Shown here one piece after another: positions 18,274 to 28,464 of a stretch of 37,628 nt of DNA. The notes beneath the pieces are model-generated. The model had not been told where the DNA came from, made no database searches, and saw only the letters and a program-made list of their open reading frames with translations. Within the stretch, counting starts at the first letter, position 1, and each line of letters begins with the position of its first letter. This stretch comes from Dimorphilus gyrociliatus (Eukaryota > Annelida > Polychaeta > Dinophilidae). Location of the stretch: positions 1 to 37,628 of the forward strand of contig CAJFCJ010000190.1 in NCBI GenBank assembly GCA_904063045.1. Reading direction: 5' to 3'. A program made the position numbers and the translations under genes.

Positions 18274-20304
18274 ATAACTTTGCGCCTAAAGGCTTTTTTA
18301 AATGCAGTCACGAAACGTATTAGATACACGAGAGTAAAGTTTGCGATGGAATTGTCAACTGTCTGCATAAAAGTGATGAACTACTTTGTGAAGATATTGA
18401 AAAGCCTCCTAAGAGATATTGTCAAGAATATTTACCTTTTTCTATAGAATGTTTTTTTGACAATTTTCAATCATTTATCAAAATCAATAAATTCTATAGA
18501 AGCATTAAAATTGATGGTAAAATCCATTTTTATAATCTACAACAAACTTATTGGAATCTATTGAATTTTACCATTTTCAATGCATTTATCTATTATGATA
18601 ATGAAGATAGATTTACTTCTAAATCATTTCCAAATGTTGTTTATATCACATTTAAAAAGATACATAAATTTAACACTTCCATGACCTTTATATCACCTTT
18701 AAAATTACTAATTTACCTTGATTTTTCTAATAATCCAATCAGGAATTTAGATTTCTTGAAAATATTGAAAGCAAACCATCTAAATTATTTTGATATATCT
18801 TTTACTAAAGTAGAAAAAATTCTGGAAAAAGATTTCAAATATTTGAAATTTTTGAAAATTTTCAAAATAACTAATTGTAATATTAAAGCTATTGAGAAGT
18901 TATCACTTCAAAAGTTAAATAATCTTTCAATGTTTGATGCTAGTCATACAAACTTCCCAATTTTTTCACTTCAATTAATTGTTGAAGAAATGATCAATGT
19001 GAAGAGTGTTTTTACAAAATATCATTCATTGTGTTGCCATTCAATTCACTGTAAATCGGATGTAAATTTTTATAAAGTTTGTTCAAAATTAATTGGTTTG
19101 GATGTGACTCGTGCCATTATTTGGATATTCTCAATACTTGGTATATTTCTAAATATTACTTTTTTCATATTTGGCCTCATTTCCAAACATCTCAAATCGA
19201 GATATTTAAAATGTCTGCAAGCAGTCAGCAACCTTTTAGTCACACTGAACATGTTTGTTATTGCCATATATGATATCCACTTTGGCGGTTCATACATGTT
19301 GAAGAGTGAAATTTGGAAACACAGCAACATGTGCATGGTACTTGGAGTAAGCATGACGTTTGCGCTACTACTATCATCGTTCAGTATGTTCTTAATTACA
19401 CTGGAGAGATTTCAAGTGTTGAATCAACCTCTTCAAATACCTATACTGTCAACCTATCCATTTGTATGGTTAATGTTAACAGTAGCTGTTTGCTCATTAT
19501 TGAGAGCAACATTTTCAATTTTCTATCATGTCAGTTACTTAAATTGGAAAGCAGATGTGACAGAAAACGTTGATGAGTTCAAAGTTTAACCTAAACCATA
19601 ATCCAGCCTTAGCCCTTACTTTTCAACTTGTACTTTCCCAAATTCTTAGTTAACAATACCAAACAAAATTTCCAAACAGTCCACATTTTCTGTCAACCTC
19701 TGCCCAAGAGACACTACTCTATACAAATGTATTCATGTATGTTTTACTGCAGAGTACATTTAGTCATTCTTCAATTTGTTTTAATCTCCTGGTTATAAGC
19801 AACATTGAAAAAGGAAGATTATTTATCTCTATCCTATTTATAATACTATTACCAAGCTTAAGTTTTATAACATTGTTCCTTTACTTAAGAATGTTTTGTA
19901 TTGTTAGAAATTCTTATAAAAAGACAAATTTCAATAAACACCCTTCTCTTGCTTCTTACAATGAAAAGAGTACAGGTGTCAAGAAGAATATTCAAAAAGG
20001 TATAATTCTATTAGCCCTTAATAACACTTTCATTTGGTTGCTGGTATCAATTTTGGGTAGGCCTAAATATAGAGTTTAGAAAAGTTGTGTCTAGTATCTA
20101 TTTTTTCACTATCTAGGAATGTTATTGATATTAAAGCAACTCAGTTTAAAAGAAGATATCTATATTTTATTTATGACTGTATTTTTCTCATTACATTCTG
20201 TTGCAAACAATCTCATTTTCTATTCAAATGAAATATTCCAATATTTTAAATTGTTAAAAAGACTTTCAACTGCAGAAAGGCAATTTTCATTCATTTTCAT
20301 TTCT
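18274..20304 (+). CDS. Receptor gene A: last LDLa, LRRs and 7TM domain (GRL101/relaxin-receptor-like)
   Basis: A long exon from 18274 holds an LDLa (KVCDGIVNCLHKSDELLC) whose third-cysteine position is an in-frame TAG (18321-18323). LRRs follow, such as LLIYLDFSNNPIRNLDFLK and FKIFKITNCNIKAIEKL by pattern, then a cysteine hinge (LCCHSIHC). TM1 is IIWIFSILGIFLNITFFIFG. TM2 and TM3 follow, with LERF in place of E/DRY, then TM4. A phase-0 intron (19557-19751) lies in extracellular loop 2. TM5 and TM6 follow, then a 60-nt intron (20057-20116). TM7 has SVANNLIFY in place of NPxxY, and the C-tail runs into the gap. Architecture and hinge fit LDLa-LRR-7TM receptors at the cell surface. The ligand is unknown. 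The stop in the LDLa means the gene is decayed, misassembled or split. Confidence 0.85.
19553..19700. mobile_element. Old MITE copy inside the extracellular-loop-2 intron of gene A
   Basis: The left end AGATGTGACAGAAAACGTTG and right end ending CCACATTTTCTGTCAACCTC match the ends of the 207-bp MITE (GGATGCGACAGAAAACGTCC). The interior AACCTAAACCATAATCCAG matches its CCCTAACCCAG part. It is 148 bp, diverged, with no remaining target duplication. The intron's 5' splice site GAT|GTGACA lies inside the element's first 11 bp. Confidence 0.7.
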
Positions 20305-20876
20305 NNNNNNNNNNNNNNNNNNNNNNNNNNNNNNNNNNNNNNNNNNNNNNNNNNNNNNNNNNNNNNNNNNNNNNNNNNNNNNNNNNNNNNNNNNNNNNNN
20401 NNNNNNNNNNNNNNNNNNNNNNNNNNNNNNNNNNNNNNNNNNNNNNNNNNNNNNNNNNNNNNNNNNNNNNNNNNNNNNNNNNNNNNNNNNNNNNNNNNNN
20501 NNNNNNNNNNNNNNNNNNNNNNNNNNNNNNNNNNNNNNNNNNNNNNNNNNNNNNNNNNNNNNNNNNNNNNNNNNNNNNNNNNNNNNNNNNNNNNNNNNNN
20601 NNNNNNNNNNNNNNNNNNNNNNNNNNNNNNNNNNNNNNNNNNNNNNNNNNNNNNNNNNNNNNNNNNNNNNNNNNNNNNNNNNNNNNNNNNNNNNNNNNNN
20701 NNNNNNNNNNNNNNNNNNNNNNNNNNNNNNNNNNNNNNNNNNNNNNNNNNNNNNNNNNNNNNNNNNNNNNNNNNNNNNNNNNNNNNNNNNNNNNNNNNNN
20801 NNNNNNNNNNNNNNNNNNNNNNNNNNNNNNNNNNNNNNNNNNNNNNNNNNNNNNNNNNNNNNNNNNNNNNNNNNNN
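20305..20876. other. Assembly gap (572 N)
   Basis: All bases are N. The C-tail and 3' end of receptor gene A are lost here. Open frames that appear to cross the gap are artefacts. Confidence 0.99.
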
Positions 20877-21019
20877 GATTAATGGCTGATGTAAATTTAA
20901 AATCCACGGCATATATTCAACCAATATTCTTCCTCTATATGAATAATAATGTCAAATCTGAAAATATAAAATACAGCAATAAAATAAATAATTTTTTTCA
21001 GGATATTTTATTTTTACAT

Positions 21020-21039
21020 TGACGTCACGTGGCCAGCTG
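21020..21039. promoter_or_regulatory. Overlapping CRE and E-box motifs upstream of cytosine deaminase
   Basis: TGACGTCA (perfect CRE palindrome, 21020-21027) overlaps CACGTG (21026-21031), and CAGCTG follows at 21034. The cluster is about 240 bp upstream of the deaminase start. It is a recognisable promoter element set; its use here is inferred. Confidence 0.4.
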
Positions 21040-21268
21040 TAAAAAATTTTATACAGATTGTCAATATCTTATTTCTTTTTATATCGTAAAATTTTCTGAT
21101 AAGATCCACAATCTTGAAGAATACACTCTCTAGTTACTGTATTGTACTTTACGCTTGTTCATTTATGCATATAAAATAGACTTGGTCGATGATTGATATC
21201 TTTCAATACTATCTAATATTTTGAAGGCCAAAAGTCTTACATACAAACTATTTCTGCTGAATAAAGAT

Positions 21269-21718
21269 ATGGAAACTACAGACGTTTCTTTTGCGAAAGA
21301 GGCAATTAAAGAGGCCTGTAAAAGTCAATCAGAAGGTGGAATTCCAATTGGGTCAGTTGTTGTAATAGATAACAAAATTGTTAGTAGAGGTCATAATCAA
21401 AGAATTCAGAAGAATAGTTCAATTCTTCACGGTGAAATGGATGCAATTGAAAATTGTGGTAGGCTTAATCATTCGGATTATTCCAAAGCAACAATTTATA
21501 CAACGCTATCTCCATGTTCAATGTGCACCGGAGCAATTTTACTATATAAAATTCCAAAGGTTGTTTTATGTGAAAATGAAAATTTTATGGGTGATGAACA
21601 ACTTTTAAAAAGTAAAGGTGTTCAAGTTGTTAATTTGAACTTACAAGAATCCATTCAAATGATGAAAGAATTCATTCGCAATAAACCAGATTTATGGAAT
21701 CAAGATATTGGAGTATAG
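21269..21718 (+). CDS. Cytosine deaminase, Fcy1 type, single exon, intact
   Basis: The 149-residue protein deaminates cytosine to uracil (pyrimidine salvage) in the yeast family. The zinc site is complete: H54-G-E56 (ILHGEMDAIENCGRL) and P82-C83-S-M-C86 (TTLSPCSMCTGAI). The N-terminal GGIPIGSVVV and the C-terminal lid, with W and D in DLWNQDIG, match yeast Fcy1, which has 158 residues. The ATG at 21269 is preferred: the open frame runs further 5' to about 21221 but without an ATG. Fcy1 enzymes are typical of fungi and some bacteria and are not part of the standard animal set, so transfer or retention of an ancient gene is possible. Flanking intact MITE and animal genes argue against simple contamination. 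tRNA deaminases (ADAT2/TadA) lack this C-terminal lid. Confidence 0.92.
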   Translation: METTDVSFAKEAIKEACKSQSEGGIPIGSVVVIDNKIVSRGHNQRIQKNSSILHGEMDAIENCGRLNHSDYSKATIYTTLSPCSMCTGAILLYKIPKVVLCENENFMGDEQLLKSKGVQVVNLNLQESIQMMKEFIRNKPDLWNQDIGV

Positions 21719-21722
21719 ATTT

Positions 21723-21732
21723 GTCACGTGAC
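21723..21732. promoter_or_regulatory. Palindrome GTCACGTGAC
   Basis: A perfect 10-bp E-box palindrome 4 bp after the deaminase stop codon, identical to the core of the site upstream of GluRS (11738-11749). Confidence 0.35.
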
Positions 21733-21767
21733 TTGTGTTTTGTACTATATATATGGATATTCTAGAG

Positions 21768-21974
21768 GGGGTCGACAGAAAACGTCCACAAATGAGAAAT
21801 TTCAAGACAAAAATTTGGATTGAGAAATGGTTGGGAAGAAGAAGAGAGCAACTGATTTGTAATTAGGAGGGTCTCCTCTAAGGGTTAGGGGTAATGGAAA
21901 AGGTTAGGTACAGCTAAGGGCTGGGTTAGGGTTAGGGTAAAAGCACCAATTTGTGGACGTTTTCTGTCGCATTC
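21768..21974 (+). mobile_element. MITE copy, intact, 207 bp, 9-bp target duplication
   Basis: The ends are GGGGTCGACAGAAAACGTCC and, inverted, GAATGCGACAGAAAACGTCC; the perfect inverted repeat core is CGACAGAAAACGTCCACAAA. The 9-bp duplication ATTCTAGAG flanks it (21759-21767 and 21975-21983). The interior holds AAGGGTTAGGGG and GGGTTAGGGTTAGGG and has no open frame. It is identical apart from about one base to the copy at 36156-36362, in opposite orientation. A 9-bp duplication and GG-starting ends fit the Mutator or Merlin superfamilies. Confidence 0.92.
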
Positions 21975-22285
21975 ATTCTAGAGGACTGCAATAGCGATAA
22001 CAGACCTATTTCATTGGCCTTTGATTAATGCAACAATTGTTGAAATTTTATAATGAAGATGTTAAAAATTTAAAAATGTAAAAATATCAACAAAAAGATA
22101 AAGCATTAAATTATTCAAAAAACTTGTAATCTTGTAATTCCTACTTGTATACATTAATAACCATCGTAAATAATGGAAAACATATTGAACGATGTCATTC
22201 CTAATTAATTGAATTAATATAAAAAATGAACAAATTTTTTTTGTAGTTTGTGTTTTTAGTTTAAACGAAAAAGAACTGTTCAAGT
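21975..22285. other. Intergenic between MITE and PAN/trefoil gene
   Basis: AT-rich with no exon. It presumably contains the promoter of the following gene. Confidence 0.4.
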
Positions 22286-23806
22286 ATGATAGGCAATCTC
22301 TTTTTTATCTTATCTCTACTAAGATTCTTACACTACTCTTCTTCAAGACCGAATAGTAAGAAGAAATAAATGCTATTCAGTTTCTTTGTCATAATTTAAA
22401 TTTTTTAATTTAGTTTGTTTCACTGAAGAGATTGATAATTTTAAAGTGGTGGATAATCATTTACAAACAATATTGTCAATATCTGTTGAAGAATGTAAAT
22501 TTCAATGTATTGATAATGCAAATTGCAAGTGAGAAATATAAAATATTTTATTCAGTTTACTACAAGTTTATCTTTTTGTAGGTCTATTAATTACAATAAA
22601 AGTTCATCAGATTGTTACCTAAACTCGGAAGATAGATATTCATCGAGTGGAAATTTTATCGAAGATACTCAAGTTAACTATCTAGGACCGAAATTTGGAG
22701 CTTGCGGTAAAGAATACGAAAAATCAATAGAAATGTATATTTCACTATTAACATTTTCATTTAACAATTCAGATACTGTGATCAATCCAAAGGAATGTGT
22801 AAATCTGTCTAAAACAATGTGTGGTACAACTGATACTGATAACGCTCATTGTAGAGCTTACGGATGCTGTTTTTCAAATGGAAAATGCTATTACGATGAT
22901 ACATATTTACCTGGATTTTTAAAAGTTCGAAGACATTTTAAACATTTCAATACATTAGCGATATTTAGCGCAATTTCCTTAAAAGATTGCGCAAGAAATT
23001 GTCTTCAAAGGTACAGTTGTAACTGTTTCAATTATAACGAGATTACAACTGTTTGTCGATTGACGTCTGAAGCCTGTAAACAAATTAATACAGTGTCTTT
23101 TTCCCGCAATTACACATATCATAGATTGGCATTTAAGTCTCTAACTTGCTACGATGCAGGCTGTTCGCAGCAAACTTCCACCACCGCTCCAGTAGGCGGA
23201 TTACGAGATTGCAGAACCAAATGCAACAACAACGTCAATTGCGAAATGACAATGTTTGTTCCTGATCAAAGATCTAATCAGTGTTATATAGTGACATCTT
23301 CAACATCATTGTGCAATTTTAAAGAAGCAGCGAGTGGAAAATTTATCGTTAAGCATTCATGTTTGATTGGACCAATTTTCGACGATGAAAAACGTACTAA
23401 AAGTCAAAAAATACAAAGAATTACGGACGATGATGATGATAACACTTGTATTACTTTGGAAACGGGTAAAATTTTTAATCTAAGAATTCCTTGGCCCTCT
23501 GTCGATGGAGAATTGACGAACTTTCTTATTCGAATTAAAGGTGACAATTTACAAGAATGTATTAATGTTTCAAAAGGCCTTTCAGCATCTGGAATACTAG
23601 CTTACATTCCGATTGATATTCAACCGAATCCAGTTTTCCTTGGAACGCATCTAGCCTGTAAATTGGTTGATGGAGACAATCATATATCGTGTACATACTA
23701 CTGCATTTGCGAAAGTTATTACTGCGAAGCTGTATATATCAAAGCTTTTGCCGAAACCGAAGATAATATGAAGATATGCCATTATAATCTAACAAATACA
23801 CTGTAA
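22286..23806 (+). CDS. Secreted or membrane protein with PAN/Apple and trefoil-like domains
   Basis: Exon 1 (22286-22355) gives a signal peptide starting MIGNLFFILSLLRFLHY. Exon 2 (22414-22528, phase 1) and exon 3 (from 22582, phase 2) complete a PAN domain: EECKFQCIDNANCKSINYN then DCYLNS. A trefoil-like unit follows, with CGTTDTDNAHCRAYGCCF and GKCYY. Two more PAN-type units follow (DCARNCLQRYSCNCFNYN; DCRTKCNNNVNCEMTMF), then an acidic linker (DDDDDN) and a less clear cysteine-rich C-terminal region. The apparent stop at 23804 overlaps an excellent donor (CACT|GTAAGT at 23802), so the gene probably continues into an unseen exon. It could be a secreted adhesive protein or the ectodomain of the decayed 7TM copy just downstream. 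Confidence 0.8.
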
Positions 23807-24410
23807 GTATCAAGTGACAATGTAACAATCAACTTCAACAATAATAAATATTGTTATAGTAATAAAATATTTGGGTCAGCAGTAAATCTAGGCCAATTGA
23901 AATAATTAAAAAATCACGTCTTATGCGATTATAGTAAAATATTAGAAAAAATTAAATTAAACTTTAAAAAAAGTAAGAATATTTTTGTGGTAATGAAAAC
24001 CATAAAATCGATATATGATTTCTTCATTTTTTGAAACAATGATGGGAAATTCAGTACATAACTTTATTAAAATATTATATGCTTTAAGTTTCTTTCTTCT
24101 TTCCCTGTCAGACTCTTTATTACTATATTGCTATCGTTTATCCAATTTTCAAATGGTTCTTTTTATTGTTATTTTACATCCAATTTTATCAATTGAATAC
24201 TGAGGAAAGAACGTCAAATATTACGTTTTCTTTACAACGTACACTTCTAATAAAGATGCACAGAATGAAGGAAATTAAAAGCCCGATTTGGAGGGAATAC
24301 AACAGATTTTTATTATTATATGAGAGTAATATTCCAACTATCTGGCTTACCAAGTTCTGTCTTATGGCTGGTTTCAATTTATAATTTCTCACAATTATAT
24401 TGTTTGTCCC
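23807..24410. other. No supported exon
   Basis: Open frames here lack splice support and domain matches. Parts may be decayed 5' LRR exons of the pseudogene that follows. Confidence 0.35.
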
Positions 24411-24419
24411 TTTCTACAT

Positions 24420-25760
24420 TCTAGTAGAAATTTAAGATATTTAGACATTTCCTATACAAATTTAACAATTGTAAAAGGAATTATTTTGAAAATTTAAAGT
24501 TTAAACACTTTAAATATTTCAAAATGTAAATTTGAAGAGCAATCATTTAAATATTTAAATAATCTTGATTATCTTTACATCAACGAATCGTATGTTCCAT
24601 TATTACAATTAAGGAATAGTCTATTAGGTTTAGTAAAGATTAGGAGAATTTTTGGGGATAAAAATTCCAGTTTTGCTGTCTAGTATGGAAAAATATTGGA
24701 AAACATGTCAACTGTTCGCCATCTTTACAAACATTGTTCAGTTGCGATAGATTATTAAGTTCACATTTGATAAGACTTATCCTTTGGTTTTTGGGGTGTT
24801 GGTGTATTTGAAAATCTTTTATCATTTATTTTCAATATAAAATTTGCTAAAGAGCTTAAATATTATCAATTACTTTTGAGATTTGGTGATTTTTGTATAT
24901 CTTTCTATATTCTTATCATTGGTATTGTGGATATGCACTTTCCAAATTCCTATCTGGAAAATGACGATACCTGGAGAAATGGCTCACTTTGCCAAAGTTT
25001 AGGTACATTTATGACATTTTCATTGGTGCTATCTACTTTTAGTACACTACTCATCACATTGGAGAAACACCAGGCTGTTGTTTGTCCATTTGACAAATCA
25101 ACTTTTCAAAAATACGTCCCTTTCCTTATTTCTTCATCAATAATCTTTTGCTTGGCTATATCGATAATCCCATTAGCCTATAATCCGGTTAGTAAACAAG
25201 CTAGGATGATTAGCGAATTAACTCAACACTTTAACTTTTAGATAATTTACAATCATACTCCAATCTGTTTTTATGTTCATATGAGGAAAGGAAGAGCAAG
25301 TGATTGGATAGTATCATTCATACTCTTCAGTATAATTACACCATGTATAAGTTTAATAATTGGTTTTTTATATAAATATTACTAGAACTGTTAGAGTATC
25401 TTTTAGAAGATTAAATAGTAGCCAAAAGAGCGATAAAGGGAAAGAATTAAAAATTAGTATTTTACTTGCTACCGTTTCAAATGTTATTGTTGAATAGTTT
25501 TTTCAATTTTAGGTAAAATAAAAATAAAAAATATTTTTGCAATTTTTTCTTTTATGTTTTTTCTTTCTATAAAAAATGAAGGAGTATCTTCTTTTTTCTA
25601 TGATATTGAAATGAGTAATCAAAACATGACTTTAATCATTTCGCTTCTGTTGCCGTTAAATTCAATTTTAAATCCATTTCTGTTTGGGATTAATGAATAT
25701 TTCAGTTATAAAAGGAGATTCAGAGAGGATAGGTTATACCTTTATCATATAGACAAGTGA
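24420..25760 (+). pseudogene. Decayed LRR-7TM receptor, paralogue of gene A
   Basis: In changing frames the plus strand gives LRRs (LRYLDISYTNLTIVKG; FKYLNNLDYLYINESYV). A TM1 relic follows, then TM2-TM3 with VDMHFPNSYL and SLVLSTFSTLLITLEKHQ, and TM4. A phase-0 intron lies in loop 2 (25188-25241, CCG|GTTAGT to TTTTAG). Next come HTPICFYVH, TM5, TM6 (KISILLATVSNVIV) and TM7 (LLLPLNSILNPFLFGINEYF), whose NPFLF is closer to the usual NPxxY than in gene A. It aligns throughout with gene A 18720-20300 and keeps the same intron positions. At least four frameshifts or stops (near 24495, 24685-24760, 25382, 25497) disable it. Confidence 0.8.
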
Positions 25761-26153
25761 AACCATCCAATGTATTCTTCTCTAGAAATGAAATGATAAA
25801 AACTGTTAAAAGTATAACAGCTGCAGTAAGGATGACTCATGCTCATAATTTTTCATTCAATGGCCAATTTTCAATAAATTCCTTTTTATGGAAGTAAATA
25901 TTTGATGAATACTTGTTTAGATAAATACATAAAATCTTCTCTTTTTTGTTTTTTTTACGAGCTTTCAACACATAAATACATTTTTAACATTGGAAACATT
26001 TACGATAAGACAGAACGCAATGAACAAAATAGATATATTTTCACTAGGTACATTTTTAAAGAAGCTTCTAGAAAGAAAATAACAGGCAAAAATTACTGCA
26101 GTTATAGAAAGTATAAAAAATTAAGCCTACTTCCAATAAATAAATTAAAATTA
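25761..26153. other. Non-coding stretch
   Basis: No domain or splice-bounded exon seen. An open frame at 25902-26189 has no recognisable content. Confidence 0.4.
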
Positions 26154-27718
26154 TTAAGCGAGAACTTGCAAATTTGCATAATTCTTTAAAATATTTTTAA
26201 TATTTTGAATTTGACTGAAAGTTAGTAAACAAAATCTAAAATCAACAAATTTTAAGTTATATCCACAATGAAAAAGACAATTAAAAAATGGTAAAAATTG
26301 ATATTTTATTAGTCTATTCTTTTGAAAATTAACTGTTTCAAGTTTTAAGCAAACTTTGAGCATATTTCTAATAGTTTGAAAATTATTTATAGTCAATTTA
26401 CATTTACTGAAATCAATGTGTTTTATTGTTTTTGATGATTGAGCAAGTCAATCACAAATGTCTATTAATCCATTCTTCATATTTCTATTACCGCTTAAAT
26501 TTAATGTATGAATATTAGGACAATTGTTTATTAGACATCCAATGCTTGAACAGTGATTTTTATTCACATTACAATTCACAAAGCAGATAATTTGAATTGT
26601 ACTCAATGACTGAACTAGTCCATTGCAAATTCTTAAAATTCCATTATTCATATGTGTTGAATAGCTTAATTTTATTTTTTCAATTTTACAACAATTTTTC
26701 AAAAAATTTTCAATGTAGACGCGTTGAATTTCGTTCAATTTTCTTGAACCGAATTGAAAGTTTTTTAATGTGTGCAACGACTGATCCAAACCTTTACAAA
26801 TTTCTGTTAGTTTATCACTCAGCCTACTGTTTCTAATTAGAGAAATTTTCTCAAGTTTTGCATGATTGTCATCCAAATTACAATGAGCGAGAATAAGTCT
26901 TTCTGAACTACTCGATGATTGGACGACGCCTTTGCAAATGTCTATTATACCATTTCCCATATTTTCATTTCTACTTAGATTTAATATTTGAAGCTTTGAA
27001 CAACTACTCAACAATGTTCCCAAATTTTTACACTGATTTTCCAATAGATTACATTTGCGTAAAAAGATTTTTTTTAAACATTCCGATGATTTAATCAATT
27101 TGATAAAGATATTTGATAATCTATCTCCAATCCTATCATTTCCGGTCAAAGAGATTATATCAATTTTTGTACAATTTTCAAACCAATTTTCGATACTACT
27201 ACATTGATTGTCGTCTAAATCACACTAACTTAGATTAATAGATTTCAAACTATTGGAAAATTGGATGAGGCTTAGCGAAGATATTTGATAATCCACTCAC
27301 CATTTTATCATTTCCCATTAATTGAATTATTTCTATTCGTTTACATTTAATTAATATATTTCCAATATATCTACACTGACTTTCGGTTAAATAACAATAA
27401 GGGAAACTAAGAGATTTTAACGTAGTCCATCACAAATATACATTAAGCTTTACTGGTATTCTTTTCCTCACATAGACTGAATTTTTCAATTTTATGACAA
27501 TTTTTCAACATATTTCCAATATTTAAACTTTGTTTATCATTGAGAGTGCAATTTTTAAATTCTATAACTTTCAAATTGACTTTAAGTGACAATTTTATAA
27601 ATGAAATACAAATTTTTGACAATCCATCGTCTATTTCTATATTTTTATCATCTCTTAAATTTAATATTTTATCTTCATATTTCAATATTTCATAACGTAT
27701 ATTCTTATTTAAGAACAA
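26154..27718 (-). pseudogene. Decayed LRR array of the 57-residue family
   Basis: On the minus strand the same unit as in the 506-residue gene (29440-30960) repeats: N.GNG...IC.GLVQS...L..I....C.L...QC..L...L.NCSKI..L.LSRN. Good stretches are 27149-26448 (for instance NMGNGIIDICKGVVQSSSSS) and 27718-27443. An in-frame TGA (26448-26450, after DICD) is followed by continued homology to 26154. Around 27226 an in-frame TAG precedes CDLDDNQCSSIE, and the frame is lost between 27443 and 27240. The gene is a dead or dying paralogue. The repeats are of the ribonuclease-inhibitor LRR kind. Confidence 0.75.
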
Positions 27719-28464
27719 AGGAACCCACTGGAGTGTTAATTGAAGCCATGAGTTTTTTTGTTACTGTTTACTTTTACCACTAACCTTTGGTAAACACGTT
27801 GCTGGGTGGTTATTGCGGCAAAATAACCACCAGTCTATAATTATACACAGTATAAAGACCCTAACTTTAATCTCAGTCGTCGCCTAAATATTAGTTTACA
27901 ACTAATTTATCTTCGTTTTCGTACATTTCACGACAAAAAATGGTATCCAATTCTATTATTTTTGTGCATTTTTGTATTAAAAGCATTGTGACTCGGAAAG
28001 GATACCCCTAGTCTAATTCTCTTGTCAACTTCCTCACGGTTCAAATCAAGTATATCTTAAAACTTCTTATTAAAAACGTACGTTATCATATTAATCAATA
28101 ATTATAACTTCTCGTAGCTATTGATATTTGAGTACTGAATAGCTACGTCAAGAAAATGGACATTTTACCATAGCTATTATTGACAATAAGTTATCAATTT
28201 TCTTTAAAAACTCTTATCCAAGACATTAAAAGTTTGTCCAATGCTTTTTCTAATACAGGTAAACAATTCTATATAGACAAATGACTATTAATATTCTTGT
28301 CGTAGACATTAATTGTATTTTTGAAGACATTCTTTGTGCTTAAACCCATCTTTACATTATTTATATTGTATAGAGGATAAATAGATACAGGACAATCATT
28401 AATAAACAGTATCAATGACTTACAGAGGAGGGTAAGGAATAGACTCACTCTCTATACAAACTCT
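27719..28464. repeat. Intergenic with two perfect hairpins
   Basis: No gene is seen. GTGGTTATT and AATAACCAC form a 9-bp stem at about 27806-27831 around GCGGCAA. GTAGCTATT and AATAGCTAC form a 9-bp stem at about 28116-28145. They may be ends of decayed elements; no target duplication was found. Confidence 0.45.

Noticed and set aside
19553-19700. MITE as a gene-breaking insertion in the 7TM exon
   Set aside because: The paralogue at 24420-25760 has an intron at exactly this place, and a phase-0 splice (GAT|GT...CTGCAG|AGT) restores the alignment.
20119-20924. Long open frames across the N run on both strands
   Set aside because: Openness is produced by N bases; only 20117-20304 is real sequence and belongs to receptor gene A.
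21269-21718. Assignment as tRNA adenosine deaminase (ADAT2/TadA)
   Set aside because: The HGE/PCSMC spacing, ENCGRL and the C-terminal W..DIG lid are those of Fcy1-type cytosine deaminase.
21880-21945. TTAGGG runs as a chromosome end or fusion point
   Set aside because: They lie inside a MITE bounded by inverted repeats and a target duplication, and recur in the other copies.
27990-28060. Possible tRNA because of GGTTCAAATC (B-box-like)
   Set aside because: No acceptor stem, anticodon stem or A-box could be paired around it.
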